A stretch of DNA of 19,946 nucleotides from Burkholderiales bacterium (GTDB lineage: Bacteria > Pseudomonadota > Gammaproteobacteria > Burkholderiales > Thiobacillaceae), in NCBI GenBank assembly GCA_005793645.1, contig SXRG01000108.1:1-19946 (forward strand). Direction: 5' to 3'. Below are positions 7,499 to 14,816 of the stretch, piece after piece. The notes beneath the pieces are model-generated. The model saw only the letters and a program-made list of their open reading frames with translations. It was not told the origin of the DNA and did no database searches. Each line of letters opens with the position of its first letter. Positions within the stretch are counted from its first letter, which is position 1. The position numbers and the translations under genes are program-made.

Positions 7499-7807
7499 AT
7501 GGAACGCACCATCAAACCGCAAGACCTCAAACTGGCCGGCAAGCACCTGATTGATGTGCGCCGCACCGCCGACCGCGAGGCTTCGACTGAACAGATCCCC
7601 GGTGCCACATGGCACAACCCGGAGCAATTGACTGCTTGGGTCGACAGCTTGCCCAAGGATAAGGAGATCGTCCTCTACTGCATGCGCGGCGGCTCGGTAT
7701 CGAACAGTGTGGTCGACGCACTGCAGGGGCACGGCCTCAACGCGCGCTTCATCGAAGGCGGCATCGAGGGCTGGAAAGCCGCCGGTGGCGAAGTGACCGC
7801 CCAATGA
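7499..7807 (+). CDS. chrE: Single-domain rhodanese (ChrE-like)
   Basis: This 102-residue cytoplasmic rhodanese domain is a sulfurtransferase that carries a persulfide on cysteine. The family's start (LIDVRRTADRE), the HNPEQL segment and the active-site loop YCMRGGSVSN with Cys61 are all present, followed by FIEGGIEGWKAAGG. Rhodanese-like ChrE occurs in Cupriavidus metallidurans chr operons and has been suggested to act on chromium-glutathione adducts; that role is inferred here from context. I chose the ATG at 7499 with AAGGGA 8 nt upstream; a TTG at 7493 overlapping the SOD stop is possible. Its stop overlaps the next start (ATGA). Confidence 0.87.
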   Translation: MERTIKPQDLKLAGKHLIDVRRTADREASTEQIPGATWHNPEQLTAWVDSLPKDKEIVLYCMRGGSVSNSVVDALQGHGLNARFIEGGIEGWKAAGGEVTAQ

Positions 7808-8259
7808 AATGGATCACTCGCGAACGCCCGAAGATCGACCGCATCGCCTGCCCTTGGCTGATCGCGCGTTTCATCGATGAATCGCCCGAATTTCTGTATG
7901 TGCCGGGCGGCGATGTCATGCGCATTGCACAAGAAGTCGGCGCGATTCCCTACGATGTCTCCGGCGTCGAACTTGGGCATCACGGCGATCAGTGCAGCTT
8001 TGATGCCTTTATCGACAAATACCAACTCGATGACGCCGCACTAAACAAACTCGCCCTTATTGTGCGCGCCGCCGATTGCAGCGCGCCGCATCTGGCGAAG
8101 GAAGCCGCCGGCCTGCTGGCAATTTCCAAGGGGCTATCGCTCAACTTCAGCGACGACCACGAAATGCTCAAGCACGGCATAGTGATGTACGACGCGCTTT
8201 ATGCTTGGTGCGCGGATACACCACTGAAAAAGGTCGCTCGACGCTTTAGTTTGAAATGA
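7804..8259 (+). CDS. Stand-alone ChrB C-terminal-domain protein
   Basis: This 151-residue protein is homologous to the C-terminal half of ChrB encoded earlier in the same operon. Compare WITRERPKIDRIACPWLIAR here with the WATRKHLWVDRMASAWLI stretch of ChrB. It lacks the N-terminal ChrB domain. Two cysteines (in IACPW and AADCSAP) and HHGDQCSFDAF are notable candidates for metal or thiol chemistry, but no mechanism is known. A similar small protein in other chr operons is sometimes called ChrF and proposed as a repressor; I have not assigned that symbol. The start codon shares ATGA with the rhodanese stop, and the end shares ATGA with the MFS gene, so the operon continues through it. Confidence 0.83.
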   Translation: MKWITRERPKIDRIACPWLIARFIDESPEFLYVPGGDVMRIAQEVGAIPYDVSGVELGHHGDQCSFDAFIDKYQLDDAALNKLALIVRAADCSAPHLAKEAAGLLAISKGLSLNFSDDHEMLKHGIVMYDALYAWCADTPLKKVARRFSLK

Positions 8260-9470
8260 TCCTGCCCGCCGGCATCGCTGCCGAGGCGCGACTGCTGCTG
8301 ATCGGCCGCGCACTGAGGGCCTTCTGCGACGGCTTCGTCGCCATCCTGCTGCCGGCATACCTGCTAACACTTGGCATGGGCACGTGGGAAGTCGGCATCA
8401 TCAGCACGGCGACCCTGCTCGGCTCGGCGCTGCTGACGCTCGCGCTCGGTCATTGGGGACATCACTTCAATCAACGTCGCTTGCTGCTTTCCGCCGCCTG
8501 GCTGATGTGTGCTACCGGCCTGCTGCTTGCCGGTCTGAGTCACTTCTGGCCGCTGCTGTTGGTCGCCTTCGTCGGCACGATCAATCCGAGCTCGGGCGAT
8601 GTCAGCGTCTTCCTGCCGCTGGAGCATGCGCGGTTGTCAGCTACCGCGCAAGGCGATGCGCGCACGACCTTGTTCTCGCGCTACACCTTCGTCGGGGCAG
8701 TCTGCGCCGCTCTCGGTGCGCTGGCCACGGGTCTGCCCGATCTGCTGACCGGCTTTGGTCTCGGCAGATTGTCAATATTACGCGCCATGTTCATCGCCTA
8801 TGGTCTCGTCGGTGCCGTTGTTTTCCTGCTCTATCGTCGATTGCCCGTGTCGGCCAGGCATGAAGAAACCAGCAAGCCAACGCATCTCGGGCCGTCAAAA
8901 CAAACGGTCATCAAACTCGCCGCACTGTTCTCGCTTGATGCCTTCGCCGGCGGGTTGGTACTCAATACCTTACTGGCGCTGTGGCTGTTCGAGCGGTTCG
9001 ACCTCTCGCTGGCCGCAGCCGGCGCGTTCTTCTTCTGGGCCGGTCTGCTGACTGCAGTTTCGCAACTGGCCGCACCGGTTGTCGCCAGGCGCATTGGTTT
9101 GCTCAACACCATGGTGTTTACCCACATTCCCGCCAACCTCGCACTGATCGCCGGTGCGCTGGCACCGACGCTTGAGCTCGTGCTGGCACTGCTGCTTATC
9201 CGCGCACTGCTATCGCAAATGGATGTGCCGACCCGAGCCGCTTTCGTCATGGCGGTGGTGACGCCATCGGAACGTGCTGCGGCCGCGAGCTTCACTGCCG
9301 TGCCGCGCAGCCTTGCAGCCGCCGCCAGCCCGGCCCTAGCCGGTGCGTTATTCGCCGCCGGCTGGCTGGCCACCCCGCTGGTAGCCTGCGGCGTGCTCAA
9401 GATTGCCTATGACGTGGCGATCTGGCGAGCATTTCGAAGAATAAGTCTTGGAAACATCTCGCGAGTTTGA
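8256..9470 (+). CDS. Major facilitator superfamily transporter at the end of the chr operon
   Basis: This 404-residue membrane protein has about 12 hydrophobic segments in two halves joined by a polar stretch near residues 195-215. The MFS character rests on overall topology, the TWEVGIISTATLLGSALL region after the first helices, and a repeat-like second half (DAFAGGLVLNTLLALWL). The substrate cannot be read from sequence. Its ATGA overlap with the ChrB-domain gene makes it the last gene of the chr operon, so a role in export of chromium species, sulfate analogues or thiol conjugates is plausible but inferred. A 7 bp hairpin (9482-9506) follows without a T-run, so it is not a convincing terminator. 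Confidence 0.85.
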   Translation: MILPAGIAAEARLLLIGRALRAFCDGFVAILLPAYLLTLGMGTWEVGIISTATLLGSALLTLALGHWGHHFNQRRLLLSAAWLMCATGLLLAGLSHFWPLLLVAFVGTINPSSGDVSVFLPLEHARLSATAQGDARTTLFSRYTFVGAVCAALGALATGLPDLLTGFGLGRLSILRAMFIAYGLVGAVVFLLYRRLPVSARHEETSKPTHLGPSKQTVIKLAALFSLDAFAGGLVLNTLLALWLFERFDLSLAAAGAFFFWAGLLTAVSQLAAPVVARRIGLLNTMVFTHIPANLALIAGALAPTLELVLALLLIRALLSQMDVPTRAAFVMAVVTPSERAAAASFTAVPRSLAAAASPALAGALFAAGWLATPLVACGVLKIAYDVAIWRAFRRISLGNISRV

Positions 9471-9496
9471 CCGCATTCTGGGTGGGAGACGTTAAA

Positions 9497-9538
9497 TCAC
9501 TCCCACTCGATGGTCCACGGCGGCTTGCCCGTGACAGA
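9497..9538 (-). pseudogene. guaA: Remnant of the 3' end of guaA (GMP synthase), possible att site
   Basis: Read on the minus strand, the last codons before the TGA at 9497-9499 give VTGKPPWTIEWE. This closely matches the conserved C-terminus of GMP synthase (GKPPATIEWE in many proteobacteria). The match ends around 9535, and nothing of the rest of guaA is present. The 3' end of guaA is a known attachment site for genomic islands, so a short orphan copy suggests a recombination end. A 7 bp inverted repeat, GTGGGAG (9482-9488) and CTCCCAC (9500-9506), flanks the stop codon and resembles the paired arms of a tyrosine-recombinase core site. Chance similarity over about 12 codons is unlikely but not excluded. 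Confidence 0.6.
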
Positions 9539-9608
9539 GGTGGCCCCATTTAATTGGACAGGAATTGGGTGGAGATAAGTGGAGCCTTGCGGATGCTGGT
9601 TATCCACG

Positions 9609-9649
9609 GCGCCGCCGCCCGCCTCTCTATGACGGGAGGCGAGCGGCGC
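9609..9649. other. Orphan GC-rich stem-loop
   Basis: GCGCCGC (9609-9615) pairs with GCGGCGC (9643-9649), and CGCCTC (9620-9625) pairs with GAGGCG (9636-9641), giving a two-tier stem with a 10 nt loop. No T-run follows on either strand, so it is not a standard terminator. It belongs to the non-coding stretch 9471-9823, which also holds the guaA remnant and short direct repeats. Confidence 0.5.
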
Positions 9650-9747
9650 GGTGGGCTAGTTGCCCCCCTTACCTGATTTAGACTTCAGGTATGGAAAGCA
9701 GGGGCGAGGAAGACGCCCTGTGCAGTACAAGCGAAGCAAACGCCAAA

Positions 9748-9767
9748 TGGCATACTCGATGGCATAC
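9748..9767. repeat. Two direct TGGCATAC repeats
   Basis: TGGCATAC occurs at 9748-9755 and 9760-9767, 12 bp apart, between the tRNA-Ser terminator and the guaA remnant. This could be a remnant of recombinase arm sites or chance. Confidence 0.3.
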
Positions 9768-9784
9768 CAAGAAATATATAAAAC

Positions 9785-9814
9785 AAAAAAGCCCTGAATA
9801 ATCAGGGCTTTTTT
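9785..9814. terminator. Terminator of the tRNA-Ser gene (bidirectional)
   Basis: The 13 bp arms (9785-9797 with 9802-9814) have a GCCCTGA core, an ATAA loop and A6/T6 ends. It lies 10 nt past the CCA end of tRNA-Ser on the minus strand and can also stop rightward transcription from the chr side. Confidence 0.9.
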
Positions 9815-9823
9815 GTTGTTGTC

Positions 9824-9914
9824 TGGCGGAGAAGGCGGGATTCGAACCCGCGGTGGGCTATTCACCCACACACGCTTTCCAGGCGTGCGACTTAAACCAC
9901 TCATCCACCTCTCC
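9824..9914 (-). tRNA. tRNA-Ser, anticodon GGA
   Basis: This 91 nt gene includes an encoded CCA. The 7 bp acceptor stem (9908-9914 with 9828-9834) has one G-U pair. The D-arm TGGATGAGTGGTTTAAGTC, the anticodon loop CTGGAAA giving GGA, a long type II variable arm (TGTGGGTGAATAGCCCAC) and the T-loop GGTTCGAATC are all visible. It should read UCC and UCU serine codons. tRNA-Ser genes are common integration sites. The gene is intact here. Confidence 0.97.
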
Positions 9915-9926
9915 GGAAGGTGGCAA

Positions 9927-9955
9927 AGCATACATTGAAGAGGCCTCCCGAGCAA
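9927..9955 (-). promoter_or_regulatory. Possible promoter of the tRNA-Ser gene
   Basis: On the minus strand, TTGCTC (9950-9955) and TATGCT (9927-9932) are separated by 17 nt. The predicted start is near 9920, six nucleotides upstream of the mature tRNA. The -35 is weak. Confidence 0.45.
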
Positions 9956-10033
9956 GCAAAAAGCCGCCCACGAAACCGAAACGATGGCCGGATGTCGCCA
10001 ATCGCGCCATGGAATACAGATACAATCCGGCCC

Positions 10034-10723
10034 ATGCTACGCACCTTTGCAAAAAGCGCCCTCCTGATGGCAGCCCTTGTACTGATGGGTCTGGTTGCGC
10101 GCCATCTGGGCCTCGACAGCCTAAATGAACAATGGATCGACCGCACGGTGCGCGGACAGGGCCTGCGTGGCGAAATAATTTTCATCATCATGGCCGCATT
10201 GGCGATGGCAGTCGGCCTGCCGCGTCAAATCTTCGCCTTTCTGAGTGGTTATGCCTTCGGCTTCGCCAGCGGTACCACACTCGCCCTGCTAGCGACGCTC
10301 ATTGGCTGCATGGCCAGCTTTTACTATGCGCGCGGACTGGCCCGTGATCTGATGAAACGCCGCTTTGCGCGCCGCATCGCCCAAGTGGACGCCTTCCTCG
10401 GTCGGCGCCCTTTCAATATGACGCTCGTAATCCGCCTCTTGCCGGTCGGCAGTAATCTACTCACCAATCTCGTCGCCGGGGTCAGCCACACGGCCGCTCT
10501 GCCCTTTTTCGCCGGCTCGACGCTCGGTTTCCTGCCTCAGACCCTAATCTTCGCCCTCGCTGGGAGTGGCGTGAATGTAGATCCCAACCTGCGCCTGAGC
10601 GTAGCCGCCGTGTTGTTCGTCATCTCCGCCCTGCTGGGCGCTCGACTCTATCGCCAACATCGTCAAGCCGCGCAATTCGAACGCGACCTAGGCCAAGACG
10701 ACCACAACCCTACCCATGTCTGA
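10034..10723 (+). CDS. VTT/TVP38-TMEM64 (DedA-like) inner-membrane protein
   Basis: This 229-residue membrane protein has the VTT (SNARE-associated) domain between about residues 50 and 190. It shows AVGLPRQIFAFLSGYAFGF followed by a helix-rich segment, then MTLVIRLLPVGSNLLTNLVA and the STLGFLPQTLIFALAGSG closing motif with a conserved Arg, Pro and Asn. The N-terminus is one hydrophobic helix. DedA and VTT proteins are linked to lipid-carrier or phospholipid scrambling and envelope stress; the substrate here is unknown. I chose the ATG at 10034; longer in-frame readings add a basic non-conserved tail that overlaps the tRNA promoter region. A TACAAT box ends 7 nt before this ATG, so a very short leader is possible. 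The 3' end overlaps the next gene by 8 nt. Confidence 0.82.
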   Translation: MLRTFAKSALLMAALVLMGLVARHLGLDSLNEQWIDRTVRGQGLRGEIIFIIMAALAMAVGLPRQIFAFLSGYAFGFASGTTLALLATLIGCMASFYYARGLARDLMKRRFARRIAQVDAFLGRRPFNMTLVIRLLPVGSNLLTNLVAGVSHTAALPFFAGSTLGFLPQTLIFALAGSGVNVDPNLRLSVAAVLFVISALLGARLYRQHRQAAQFERDLGQDDHNPTHV

Positions 10724-12218
10724 TCGCGCCTCTCAAGACCTGCGCCTGCTCGGTCTAACTCTCCTCGCTCTCACGGCCTGGCGTCTTACGGCGGCTATCC
10801 ACGCCCAACCCGAACTGTTCTTTGACGAGGCCCAATATTGGGATTGGTCGACCGCGCCAGCCTGGGGGTATTACTCAAAACCACCCATGCTGGCCTGGCT
10901 GATTGCCCTCAGCACCTCCCTTCTGGGTGACAGTGAATTCGCCGTTCGCGCGCCCTCCCTTGTACTTTATCCGCTGGGCGCAATCCTGCTCTACTTCACC
11001 ACCCATCGACTGCTGGCCTGGCAACCGTCGCTACAAGCGCCTGGTGCACCCCTATGGACGGCCCTGGCCTACATCACCCTACCCGTTGTCGCTCTCGGCA
11101 GTTGGCTGATTACCACCGATGCCGCCCTGCTCTTCTTCTGGAGCGCCGCCCTCTGGGCACTGGTGCGTGCCATCGACCTGGATCGTTGGCGCGACTGGCT
11201 GCTTCTCGGCACACTCGTCGGCCTGGGCCTGCTGTCGAAATACACCATGATCGCCTTCGGTATAGCCGCTCTGGGCTGGATGTTGAGCGAATCGCATCAA
11301 CGCCAGCGACTAACTACGGCCAAGCCCTTCGTCGCCCTAGCGATTTCGCTGACCCTGTTTGCACCCAACTTGCTCTGGAATATCCAACACCAGTTCGCCA
11401 GTTTTCAGCATACCGCCGAGATCTCGCAACTCGATCGCGGCCTGCTTCACCCGGGTAAATTGCTGGAATTCTTCGCCGCCCAATTTGCCGTATTCGGCCC
11501 ACTGTTGTTCGCCGTCCTAGTTGGCCTGACCCTGCGCCCACGCCGTTGGCGTGACCAACCAACGCTCCGCTTTCTGATCTGGTTCGCCGCCCTGCCGCTC
11601 GCCGGCTTCATAGGTCTTGCCCTACTCTCGCGTGCCTTTGCCAACTGGGCCGCCTTCGCCTATGTCGCGGCGACGCCGCTAGTCGTCATCGCCCTGCTAC
11701 AACACGAACGCCGGCGCTTGTTGATGCTAGCCTTGGGTCTCAACCTGGCCTTGGGGGTCGTGATCTACCACTATCACGATCTGGCCCGCCTGGCCGGCAT
11801 CGAACTGACCCGAAAAACCGACCCTTATCACCGCATTACCGGCTGGCGCGACTTTGGTACGGCCGTGGCGGCGCAACTCGCCACACACCCTGAAGCACGC
11901 CTCCTGTGCACGGATCGAGACGTCATCACCGAGCTCTTGTACTACGCTCGGCCCCATTCGCGGCCAGCCTACTTCTGGAATCTGTCCGGACAAGTCCGCA
12001 GCCACTATGCCCTCATGAACGACCTGGGCACGGCACCCAATGGCACCTTCCTGCTCGTTGGCGGTCCCGGAGATCCGGCCTTTCTGCGTCAACACTTCGC
12101 CTCCGTCACGCCCCTGCCAGAGATCATCATCCCAATCCATCGGGATCTCACCCGTCGCTACAGCGTCTTTCTGGTCGAAGGTTATCGGCCCGCCGGCGGC
12201 ATCCGCACTAGCAAATAA
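10716..12218 (+). CDS. GT39/GT83-type integral membrane glycosyltransferase (PMT_2)
   Basis: This 500-residue polytopic protein has the PMT_2 layout. An N-terminal helix is followed by the acidic motif FFDEAQYWDW (Asp37-Glu38), the YYSKPPMLAW segment, and at least nine further hydrophobic helices. A soluble C-terminal periplasmic domain begins at about residue 360. Proteins of this class transfer a sugar from a polyprenyl-phosphate donor on the periplasmic face to lipid A, a glycan or a protein. The acceptor is not readable here. It overlaps the VTT gene by 8 nt (ATGTCTGA), so the two form an operon. Its 3' end overlaps the convergent minus-strand gene by 37 nt. Confidence 0.86.
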   Translation: MSDRASQDLRLLGLTLLALTAWRLTAAIHAQPELFFDEAQYWDWSTAPAWGYYSKPPMLAWLIALSTSLLGDSEFAVRAPSLVLYPLGAILLYFTTHRLLAWQPSLQAPGAPLWTALAYITLPVVALGSWLITTDAALLFFWSAALWALVRAIDLDRWRDWLLLGTLVGLGLLSKYTMIAFGIAALGWMLSESHQRQRLTTAKPFVALAISLTLFAPNLLWNIQHQFASFQHTAEISQLDRGLLHPGKLLEFFAAQFAVFGPLLFAVLVGLTLRPRRWRDQPTLRFLIWFAALPLAGFIGLALLSRAFANWAAFAYVAATPLVVIALLQHERRRLLMLALGLNLALGVVIYHYHDLARLAGIELTRKTDPYHRITGWRDFGTAVAAQLATHPEARLLCTDRDVITELLYYARPHSRPAYFWNLSGQVRSHYALMNDLGTAPNGTFLLVGGPGDPAFLRQHFASVTPLPEIIIPIHRDLTRRYSVFLVEGYRPAGGIRTSK

Positions 12219-13705
12219 CCCCGCTCGCGAAAGATCACTTCGGCACCCGGCAAATCCACCAAACGGCTCTCACGCGTCAAGGCCACCTCACCGGGACGCG
12301 GGGCACGTCGAGCAACCGTCCGACCGGCGTAAGTCTGAAAGCTCGGTGTATTGACGCCGTACAGGGTCAAAGGGGCCGACATCCCAGCGGCAATCCGCCC
12401 AGCCTGGCGAATCGGGTCTTGCAACAGGCCGCCTACCGCTGGCAACAAGACCCACGCAAAGGCCAGTCCAGCCGTCAAGCCCTGCCAGTAAATCGTCCGC
12501 TGGGTGCTACGGTCGCGCAGTAACCAGTAGATGTTCAGCACCATCAAGACGACAAATGCCGCAATAAAGCTCGTATCAAAATAGACCTCCAAATCAGCGG
12601 CCAGCAGGCGATCATCGGGCCGCAGATGGGGCACGGCCACCGCCAATAACCATGGCGTTGCCAACAAAAAAGCGAACCCCAACACCGCCGGCAGAAAAGC
12701 TGCAAACCGATTCAGATGGGTCTGGCCCACCAAGACCAGAATCAAGCCACCGTAGCCATAATAGACATAGTGCGGCAACTGAGTGCCGGAGAAACTGAAA
12801 AAGACCAGCACGAACAGGAACCAGAGCAAACCGAAGCGTTGCAGCGGATCGTTCCAGATTGACCGCAGGCGCATCAACGCCGCCAGCAACCAGCCGGTAT
12901 GGGGCAGGAGCGAGAGCGGCACGACCCAGAGGTAATAGAAATACTGGCCGCGGTGCCCCTCCATAGCCGAGTCGTAACGCTGTAGGTTGTGTTTAAGGAA
13001 AAAACCCTCAAAAAAGGTCATCCCCTCGCGCAAGTACTGGACGATGAACCAGGGTGAGGCGAGCGCGATGAAGAGCAGGACGGGCCCCAGCGAGCGGATA
13101 TCCGTGCCGATACCCCAGCGCCAGAAACGCCGCCATTCGCCCCGGCTCGTACACCACAAAAAAACAGCCGCCGCCGGCACCACTACCGCGACCGGGCCCT
13201 TGGTCAAAAAACCCAGCGCCATGGCTGCAAAACCGACATAGCGCCAAACAATGCGTCCTTCGGCCAGCCACAACCATGCGGCATAGCCGGCCGCCGCCAG
13301 CCAAAGATTAAGCAACGCATCGGCCGTCGCTGCACGCAGGATGACACTAATTCCCGCCGCTGTGGCCACGATCAGGGCCGCCAGCAAGGCCCGCCCCGGG
13401 TCGGCCACCCGCGCGACGAACAACCAGGTAATTGCAATCCAGGCACTCGCCGCCAAGGCAGACGGCAGGCGGAAGGCCCACTCGGTAGGACCAAAGGCCA
13501 TGATCGAGGCCGCCTGCAGCCAATAAATCAGGATAGGCTTATCGGTGCGCGGCTCGCCCAAAAGATAGGTTGACCAGAAATCGCCGCGCAGGAACATCTC
13601 TCGCGTCGCTGCTGTGAAGGCGCCCTCGTCGAGATCGAAGAGCGGCGCACTGCCCAGACCCACAAAGGGCAGCAGTAACAGCAGCCAGAGGGGCCAGTAA
13701 CGCAT
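12182..13705 (-). CDS. ArnT-like (GT83) membrane glycosyltransferase
   Basis: This 507-residue polytopic transferase resembles ArnT and PMT family members. A first helix is followed by PLFDLDEGAFTAATREM, where Asp26-Glu27 is the family's catalytic-type acidic pair, and then EPRTDKPILIYWLQ. About a dozen hydrophobic helices follow, with a periplasmic C-terminal tail (from about 430) ending in a VIFRERGYLLVRM segment. ArnT adds 4-amino-arabinose to lipid A, but no arn genes are visible, so the sugar is unknown. I chose the ATG at 13705, 11 nt after the GT2 stop. A longer in-frame reading into the GT2 gene is just its shadow. It is co-transcribed with the GT2 gene, which likely makes its lipid-linked donor. 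Confidence 0.87.
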   Translation of the reverse strand: MRYWPLWLLLLLPFVGLGSAPLFDLDEGAFTAATREMFLRGDFWSTYLLGEPRTDKPILIYWLQAASIMAFGPTEWAFRLPSALAASAWIAITWLFVARVADPGRALLAALIVATAAGISVILRAATADALLNLWLAAAGYAAWLWLAEGRIVWRYVGFAAMALGFLTKGPVAVVVPAAAVFLWCTSRGEWRRFWRWGIGTDIRSLGPVLLFIALASPWFIVQYLREGMTFFEGFFLKHNLQRYDSAMEGHRGQYFYYLWVVPLSLLPHTGWLLAALMRLRSIWNDPLQRFGLLWFLFVLVFFSFSGTQLPHYVYYGYGGLILVLVGQTHLNRFAAFLPAVLGFAFLLATPWLLAVAVPHLRPDDRLLAADLEVYFDTSFIAAFVVLMVLNIYWLLRDRSTQRTIYWQGLTAGLAFAWVLLPAVGGLLQDPIRQAGRIAAGMSAPLTLYGVNTPSFQTYAGRTVARRAPRPGEVALTRESRLVDLPGAEVIFRERGYLLVRMPPAGR

Positions 13706-13716
13706 CACGCGAACGA

Positions 13717-14691
13717 CTAGGTTGACGACGACTCGGCGGACACCTCGCGCAGCAGATACTGCGAACGGGTCGGTTCGTGCCAGATGCGAATCAGAATCTC
13801 GCCCAAGATCCCCATACCCAGAAACTGTCCGCCCATCAGGGTAAACATTACGCCCAGCGACAACAGCGGACGGCCGCCAATATCGGCCCCGGTGAACACC
13901 TTGAGGCCAACCAGCCAGGCCAACATCAGCAGACCCGGGATCAGCAGGACCAGACCGACACCGCCAAAGGCATGCATGGGGCGATGCAAGAAACGCAGCA
14001 GAAACTTGACCCACAAAAGGTCAAGCAGAACACGGATGGTGCGATCGATACTGTACTTGGACACCCCACGCAGGCGTGGGTGGTGCATCACCGGCGTCTC
14101 AATCACACGGGCGCCGAATTCGCGCGCCAGGGCTGGCACAAAACGGTGCAATTCACCATACAGCTTTACATTAGCCAGGGCCTCGCGGCGATAGAGTTTC
14201 AGCGAACAACCGTAATCATGCAGGCGCACACCGGTGACCTTGGAGATCAGTTTGTTGGCAAGCCAGGACGGTAACTTGCGCAGAACAAAGGCGTCCTTGC
14301 GTTTCTCACGCCAGCCTGAAATGATGTCCACCTGCGGACTTGCATCGAGCATATCCAACAAGCGCGGGATATCGGCCGGATCGTTTTGCAAATCCCCATC
14401 GAGAGTCACAATCACCGCCCCACGCGCGGCGTCAAAACCCGCCTGCATCGCCGTTGATTGCCCGTAATTACGCTTTAGCCAGCGTGGATTGAGCGCTGGG
14501 TGTGTCTCGGCCAACTGTGCCAGCAGCCGGTCGCTACCATCCCGGGAACCGTCATCAACGCAGATCAACTCCCAAGTTCGATCACACTGTCGCATCGCCG
14601 CATGCACGCGGTCGACCAGATCAGGCAGATTTTCGAATTCGTTATAGACGGGAATGACAATGGAAACGGCAAGTTCGGTCGAAGTGGTCAT
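13717..14691 (-). CDS. GT2 polyprenyl-phosphate glycosyltransferase (ArnC/GtrB/DPM1-like)
   Basis: This 324-residue enzyme transfers a sugar from a nucleotide donor to undecaprenyl phosphate on the cytoplasmic face. The GT-A domain opens with SIVIPVYNEFENL, has the nucleotide-binding VDDGSRDGS (Asp46-Asp47) and the metal-binding DGDLQNDP (Asp98, Asp100), and NYGQSTAMQAGF between them. Two C-terminal hydrophobic helices (about 235-260 and 275-300) anchor it, as in ArnC and GtrB. The ATG at 14691 has AGGAG 10 nt upstream. A GTG at 14697 has closer spacing and would add two residues. With the downstream ArnT-like gene it forms a donor-plus-transferase pair. Confidence 0.92.
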   Translation of the reverse strand: MTTSTELAVSIVIPVYNEFENLPDLVDRVHAAMRQCDRTWELICVDDGSRDGSDRLLAQLAETHPALNPRWLKRNYGQSTAMQAGFDAARGAVIVTLDGDLQNDPADIPRLLDMLDASPQVDIISGWREKRKDAFVLRKLPSWLANKLISKVTGVRLHDYGCSLKLYRREALANVKLYGELHRFVPALAREFGARVIETPVMHHPRLRGVSKYSIDRTIRVLLDLLWVKFLLRFLHRPMHAFGGVGLVLLIPGLLMLAWLVGLKVFTGADIGGRPLLSLGVMFTLMGGQFLGMGILGEILIRIWHEPTRSQYLLREVSAESSST

Positions 14692-14765
14692 GGACACTGT
14701 GCTCCTGATCCCAAGGTGGGTGGTCTATTGTAGCCAGCCGAATCGGCTAAATTGACACCCACACG

Positions 14766-14796
14766 AAAAAAAACGCCCGCACAAGGCGGGCGTTTT
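14766..14796 (-). terminator. Terminator of the nor operon
   Basis: An 11 bp stem (14770-14780 with 14786-14796) with a 5 nt loop is followed on the minus strand by eight Ts. It lies 21 nt after the norB stop codon. Confidence 0.9.
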
Positions 14797-14816
14797 CGAA
14801 CGACAGAGACTGTCGG

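Noticed and set aside
9482..9506. Hairpin after the MFS gene as an intrinsic terminator
   Set aside because: The stem is only 7 bp with an 11 nt loop and no T-run; it is better explained as part of the guaA-end inverted repeat.
9656..9955. 99-codon open reading frame on the minus strand
   Set aside because: It runs straight through the tRNA-Ser gene and its terminator and resembles no protein family I know, including integrases.
13706..14014. N-terminal extension of the ArnT-like gene
   Set aside because: It lies inside the GT2 gene in another frame; the ATG at 13705 opens a normal first membrane helix.
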